Both the position numbers and the translations under genes were made by a program. This document shows, piece after piece, positions 4,114 through 6,477 of a DNA stretch of 6,477 bases. The notes below the pieces were generated by a model. The model worked only from the letters and a program-made list of their open reading frames with translations. It made no database searches and was not told the DNA's origin. Within the stretch, counting starts at the first letter, position 1, and each line of letters begins with the position of its first letter. Source of the stretch: Acidobacteriaceae bacterium (GTDB taxonomy: Bacteria; Acidobacteriota; Terriglobia; Terriglobales; Acidobacteriaceae); NCBI GenBank assembly GCA_003140705.1, contig PLKU01000129.1, positions 1-6,477 of the forward strand, in the 5' to 3' direction.

Positions 4114-6291
4114 TCATTGTTCGAGCGATTGCATTGCCATAACGTCCCGGAATGGCGTTCTCAGCATGAAATATTCGTTGATTGGGCGATCGTCTGTCAG
4201 TGTGGGTGTCGCAGGGGAAAGCGCGATGATGTCGTCGATAGACCTCTCGTGACCGAGCAAGAGATTGATCTGTTGGTCTGGCGACGCAGCCGGTCCCCAT
4301 TCCATCATGTCGGACACTGCTCCCGGGGGCATCCTTTCTACCAGTTCCGCGGCAGTGCGCACCGGAATGGGGTGATCACTCGCCAGGAAGTGCCAGCCTC
4401 CGCCTTCAATCCCGGGAAAGACACGGACAAATGTGAACGAACTCTTGATGGCACGAGCTACGGCGGCCTTGGTGGGCGCGTCAGCCGCGGGAAGCCATTG
4501 TTGCAAGATGCCGCCCGGCTCCAGTCGCTGCCTGGCCACAGTGTAAAAATCTCGCGAATAGAGCAAGCTTGAGCCTGCCGTTTGCACTGGCGGCGGTGGA
4601 TCCAAAATTATGGCGTCGTACTTAGCGGGGGAGCGCTCAAGGAATCGACGTCCATCGTCGATGACCACATGCGCGAAGGGCAACGCCATCAGCTGCGAAG
4701 CATCTTCATGGTAGAAGCTGAAGAGACGCGGGACGCTGGGCACGAGTTCGACGACTGTCGTGGAAATGTTCCAGCGGGTGGCCGAGCGGAACGTAGTTCC
4801 CATGCCAAAGCAAATCACCAGGGCGCTGCGTGGCGTGTGGTCGAGTGACGCCAGCGTCATGTGCGCCATCATCTTGGTGATCGGAGTCAGATAGGTTACT
4901 CCCATCCCATTCACCAAAAGCCGCCGCTCCTTACCCAGCCCACAGGCGATCACGGTTGCGGTCGAGTCGCGCAACTCCCTGCGAACAGGGAACTGGTTCC
5001 CGAAGTCCTTCGTTGCCAGGAAGATGGACATCGCGACCACCAGAGTCGCGTAACCTGCTGCGCGGCTGAACATCTGATAGCGAGGTGCATAGCCAGCGGA
5101 GAACGCCATGGCGAACCACGGAAGGGCAAGCAGCAGCACCGACCAGTGCTCGCCCAGCAGCGGTAGCAACAGAAATCCGCAGACAAGCGGTCCCAGGATG
5201 CACCCCGCCACGTTGATGGCATAAGCATGCCCGGCCCGGTCAGGATCACCTCCGGACCACCGGTCCACGAGCATGGGTGTGAGGAACCCGGTCATCCCGG
5301 CAAAAGGCATGACGCCCACGAAAACACGTGCCACCAGGTGCAATGGAACGCGAGTGTCAGCAGTGAACAGTGGCAGTACTCCCAGCAGCGCCAGCGATAT
5401 CCAGGTCAGGCGGCTCTCGAGCATGTGGTTACGGCTCCAGATGCGGTAAATCTGCGAGCCCACATAGGTGGCCAACAGGTAGCCGACCAGGATCATGCCA
5501 AAGGAATAAACAACTGGACCGACATACGGCGTGAAGAGCCGAATCCAAATCAGCTCCATGCCCATTGTGGCGAGTCCCGTGGTGAACAGCAGCACCAATA
5601 TTCCTCTGTCGCAGATGATGGGGCCGGCCAAAGCTTGGATAGGATTTGTGGAGCGAGGCTGAGACGAACGAGCTGAGCGTGACACCAGAAAGGCTGAGAC
5701 GGCGATGATTCCATTCAGAGCCGCACCGACCAGCAGGGTCCTATGAAACCCGAGGGGCTCGATGAGGAGCAACGGAAGGAACGACCCCAGCACCGCGCCC
5801 AGTACATTGGCGAGATAGAGGAAGCTGAATGAGCGGCTATCGTTTTCCCGATGGCACGAGCGGATTGCAAACATGGCCACCGGAATGGTTGCGCCCATGC
5901 AAGCGCAAAACGGGATCATGGTCGCCGAAAGCCAAAAACCTGCGATCAGGTAATACGAGACCGAAGAAACGGTAGCGTGGTTTGCAAGAGCCTCCAGCAG
6001 TCGATGTCCCCAAACTAGTTCTGCGGGAACCACGAAGGCGGACAACCCGATCATGGACTCTAGCAGGCCGTAGAGTTGCAATGGATGAAACGTAATGCGG
6101 TCTCGGTAGCGACGAAGCAGAGCTCCTGCAATGAGGGCCCCCGCTCCCAGTCCCGCCATAAATACTGAAAGGACGATCGAGGTGAGAGCCGTGGTTACCC
6201 CAAACTGCGCCATCGACAGACGTAGCCATATAAGTTCGCAAAGAATGCTGCAGAACCCGGAGATGAAAAAGAAACAGAAGAACCAAGCCAT
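4114..6291 (-). CDS. polytopic membrane protein fused to a spermidine-synthase-like domain
   Basis: This 725-residue protein combines a transporter-like membrane region (about 1-205 and 228-427) with a C-terminal cytoplasmic Rossmann domain (about 435-710) of the spermidine synthase/methyltransferase type. The two membrane halves look duplicated: SGFCSILCELIWLRL at 11-25 matches TGLATMGMELIWIRL at 238-252. The soluble domain shows DSTATVIA 442-449, LLVNGMG 458-464, CFGMGTT 494-500, VVELVPSV 513-520, VIDDGRRFL 543-551, ILDPPPP 562-568, LEPGGILQQW 590-599 and LTDDRPINEY 698-707. E515 sits where the nucleoside ribose is normally bound and D564 where the catalytic Asp lies. The GGGDGG loop of true spermidine synthases is replaced by GMGTT, and the second Asp of the DxxDP-type motif is proline. 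Aminopropyl transfer is therefore doubtful; a SAM-binding or methyltransferase-like role is possible. ATG 6291 is the only usual start before an upstream in-frame TAG, with AAAGGG six bases upstream. It is monocistronic as far as visible. Confidence 0.88.
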   Translation of the reverse strand: MAWFFCFFFISGFCSILCELIWLRLSMAQFGVTTALTSIVLSVFMAGLGAGALIAGALLRRYRDRITFHPLQLYGLLESMIGLSAFVVPAELVWGHRLLEALANHATVSSVSYYLIAGFWLSATMIPFCACMGATIPVAMFAIRSCHRENDSRSFSFLYLANVLGAVLGSFLPLLLIEPLGFHRTLLVGAALNGIIAVSAFLVSRSARSSQPRSTNPIQALAGPIICDRGILVLLFTTGLATMGMELIWIRLFTPYVGPVVYSFGMILVGYLLATYVGSQIYRIWSRNHMLESRLTWISLALLGVLPLFTADTRVPLHLVARVFVGVMPFAGMTGFLTPMLVDRWSGGDPDRAGHAYAINVAGCILGPLVCGFLLLPLLGEHWSVLLLALPWFAMAFSAGYAPRYQMFSRAAGYATLVVAMSIFLATKDFGNQFPVRRELRDSTATVIACGLGKERRLLVNGMGVTYLTPITKMMAHMTLASLDHTPRSALVICFGMGTTFRSATRWNISTTVVELVPSVPRLFSFYHEDASQLMALPFAHVVIDDGRRFLERSPAKYDAIILDPPPPVQTAGSSLLYSRDFYTVARQRLEPGGILQQWLPAADAPTKAAVARAIKSSFTFVRVFPGIEGGGWHFLASDHPIPVRTAAELVERMPPGAVSDMMEWGPAASPDQQINLLLGHERSIDDIIALSPATPTLTDDRPINEYFMLRTPFRDVMAMQSLEQ

Positions 6292-6477
6292 GCATAGCCC
6301 TTTCGGAGGGGAATTCGAGATCGGACTCGAGAATCGGCACAGACTACCGACCGCGGATTCGCTGACACCGCAAGGGGAGATTGGCTATTGACTCTCATAA
6401 ACAGTTAGACGAATTCTCATTCCCCGAGAGACTTCACCGGGATAGGTATTCATAACTTAGAGCATTTCTCCTATTGC
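6292..6477 (-). other. upstream region of the fused membrane/spermidine-synthase-like gene
   Basis: No gene can be supported here. On the minus strand the frame of the downstream gene is closed by a TAG roughly 100 bases upstream of its ATG. I could not find a clear -35/-10 pair for that gene. An imperfect inverted repeat (ATTCGAG at 6313-6319 with CTCGAGAAT at 6326-6334) lies about 20-45 bases before the ATG and could be a regulatory site. On the + strand TTGACT (6388-6393) looks like a -35 but has no good -10 at the right distance. Confidence 0.35.

Noticed and set aside
5227..5676. 149-residue plus-strand open frame inside the fused membrane gene
   Set aside because: Its Gln/His/Arg-rich composition is typical of the antisense of a hydrophobic protein; the minus-strand gene is clearly real.
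6388..6416. TTGACT with GAATTC at 17-bp spacing as a + strand promoter
   Set aside because: The -10 match is poor and no + strand gene is visible downstream within the window.
6457..6477. Minus-strand open triplets ending in TAA at the window edge, possibly the end of a neighbouring gene
   Set aside because: Only six codons are visible, which cannot be told from chance.

Overview
The window looks like an ordinary chromosomal segment of a Gram-negative bacterium, most plausibly an acidobacterium (Terriglobia-like). This is an inference from protein style only: a small secreted outer-membrane beta-barrel protein ending in aromatic-Phe, a DoxX-like membrane protein of a type common in acidobacteria, and a large membrane protein fused to a spermidine-synthase-like domain. 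I see no mobile elements, RNA genes, CRISPR arrays or phage genes. Codon and base use look even throughout.

Layout: (1) Bases 2-88 may hold the last 28 codons of an upstream gene. (2) A 200-residue outer-membrane beta-barrel protein lies at 102-704 (+). (3) A perfect 13-bp inverted repeat at 724-769 separates it from the convergent gene and looks like a shared bidirectional terminator. (4) A MocR-type regulator (GntR winged helix plus class I aminotransferase-like domain) lies at 806-2269 (-). (5) A divergent control region of about 250 bp (2270-2523) has AGTGG-core sites over a good mocR promoter, and four copies of GTTGCAG/CTGCAAC arranged as two inverted pairs. (6) Two small integral membrane proteins follow on the + strand: a four-helix 155-residue protein (2524-2991) and a 270-residue protein made of two DoxX-like halves (3069-3881), ending in a hairpin terminator that overlaps the stop codon. 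(7) A gene-free convergent stretch (3904-4113) follows. (8) A 725-residue fused membrane/spermidine-synthase-like protein lies at 4114-6291 (-), with its leader running to the window end.

The most coherent unit is the regulator plus the divergent membrane-gene pair. The regulator's probable sites overlap its own core promoter and also sit where the -35 element of the membrane-gene promoter should be. This suggests autorepression together with PLP- or amine-responsive activation of two membrane proteins of unknown function. The outer-membrane protein and the spermidine-synthase-like protein converge on this unit from either side and appear to be separate transcription units.
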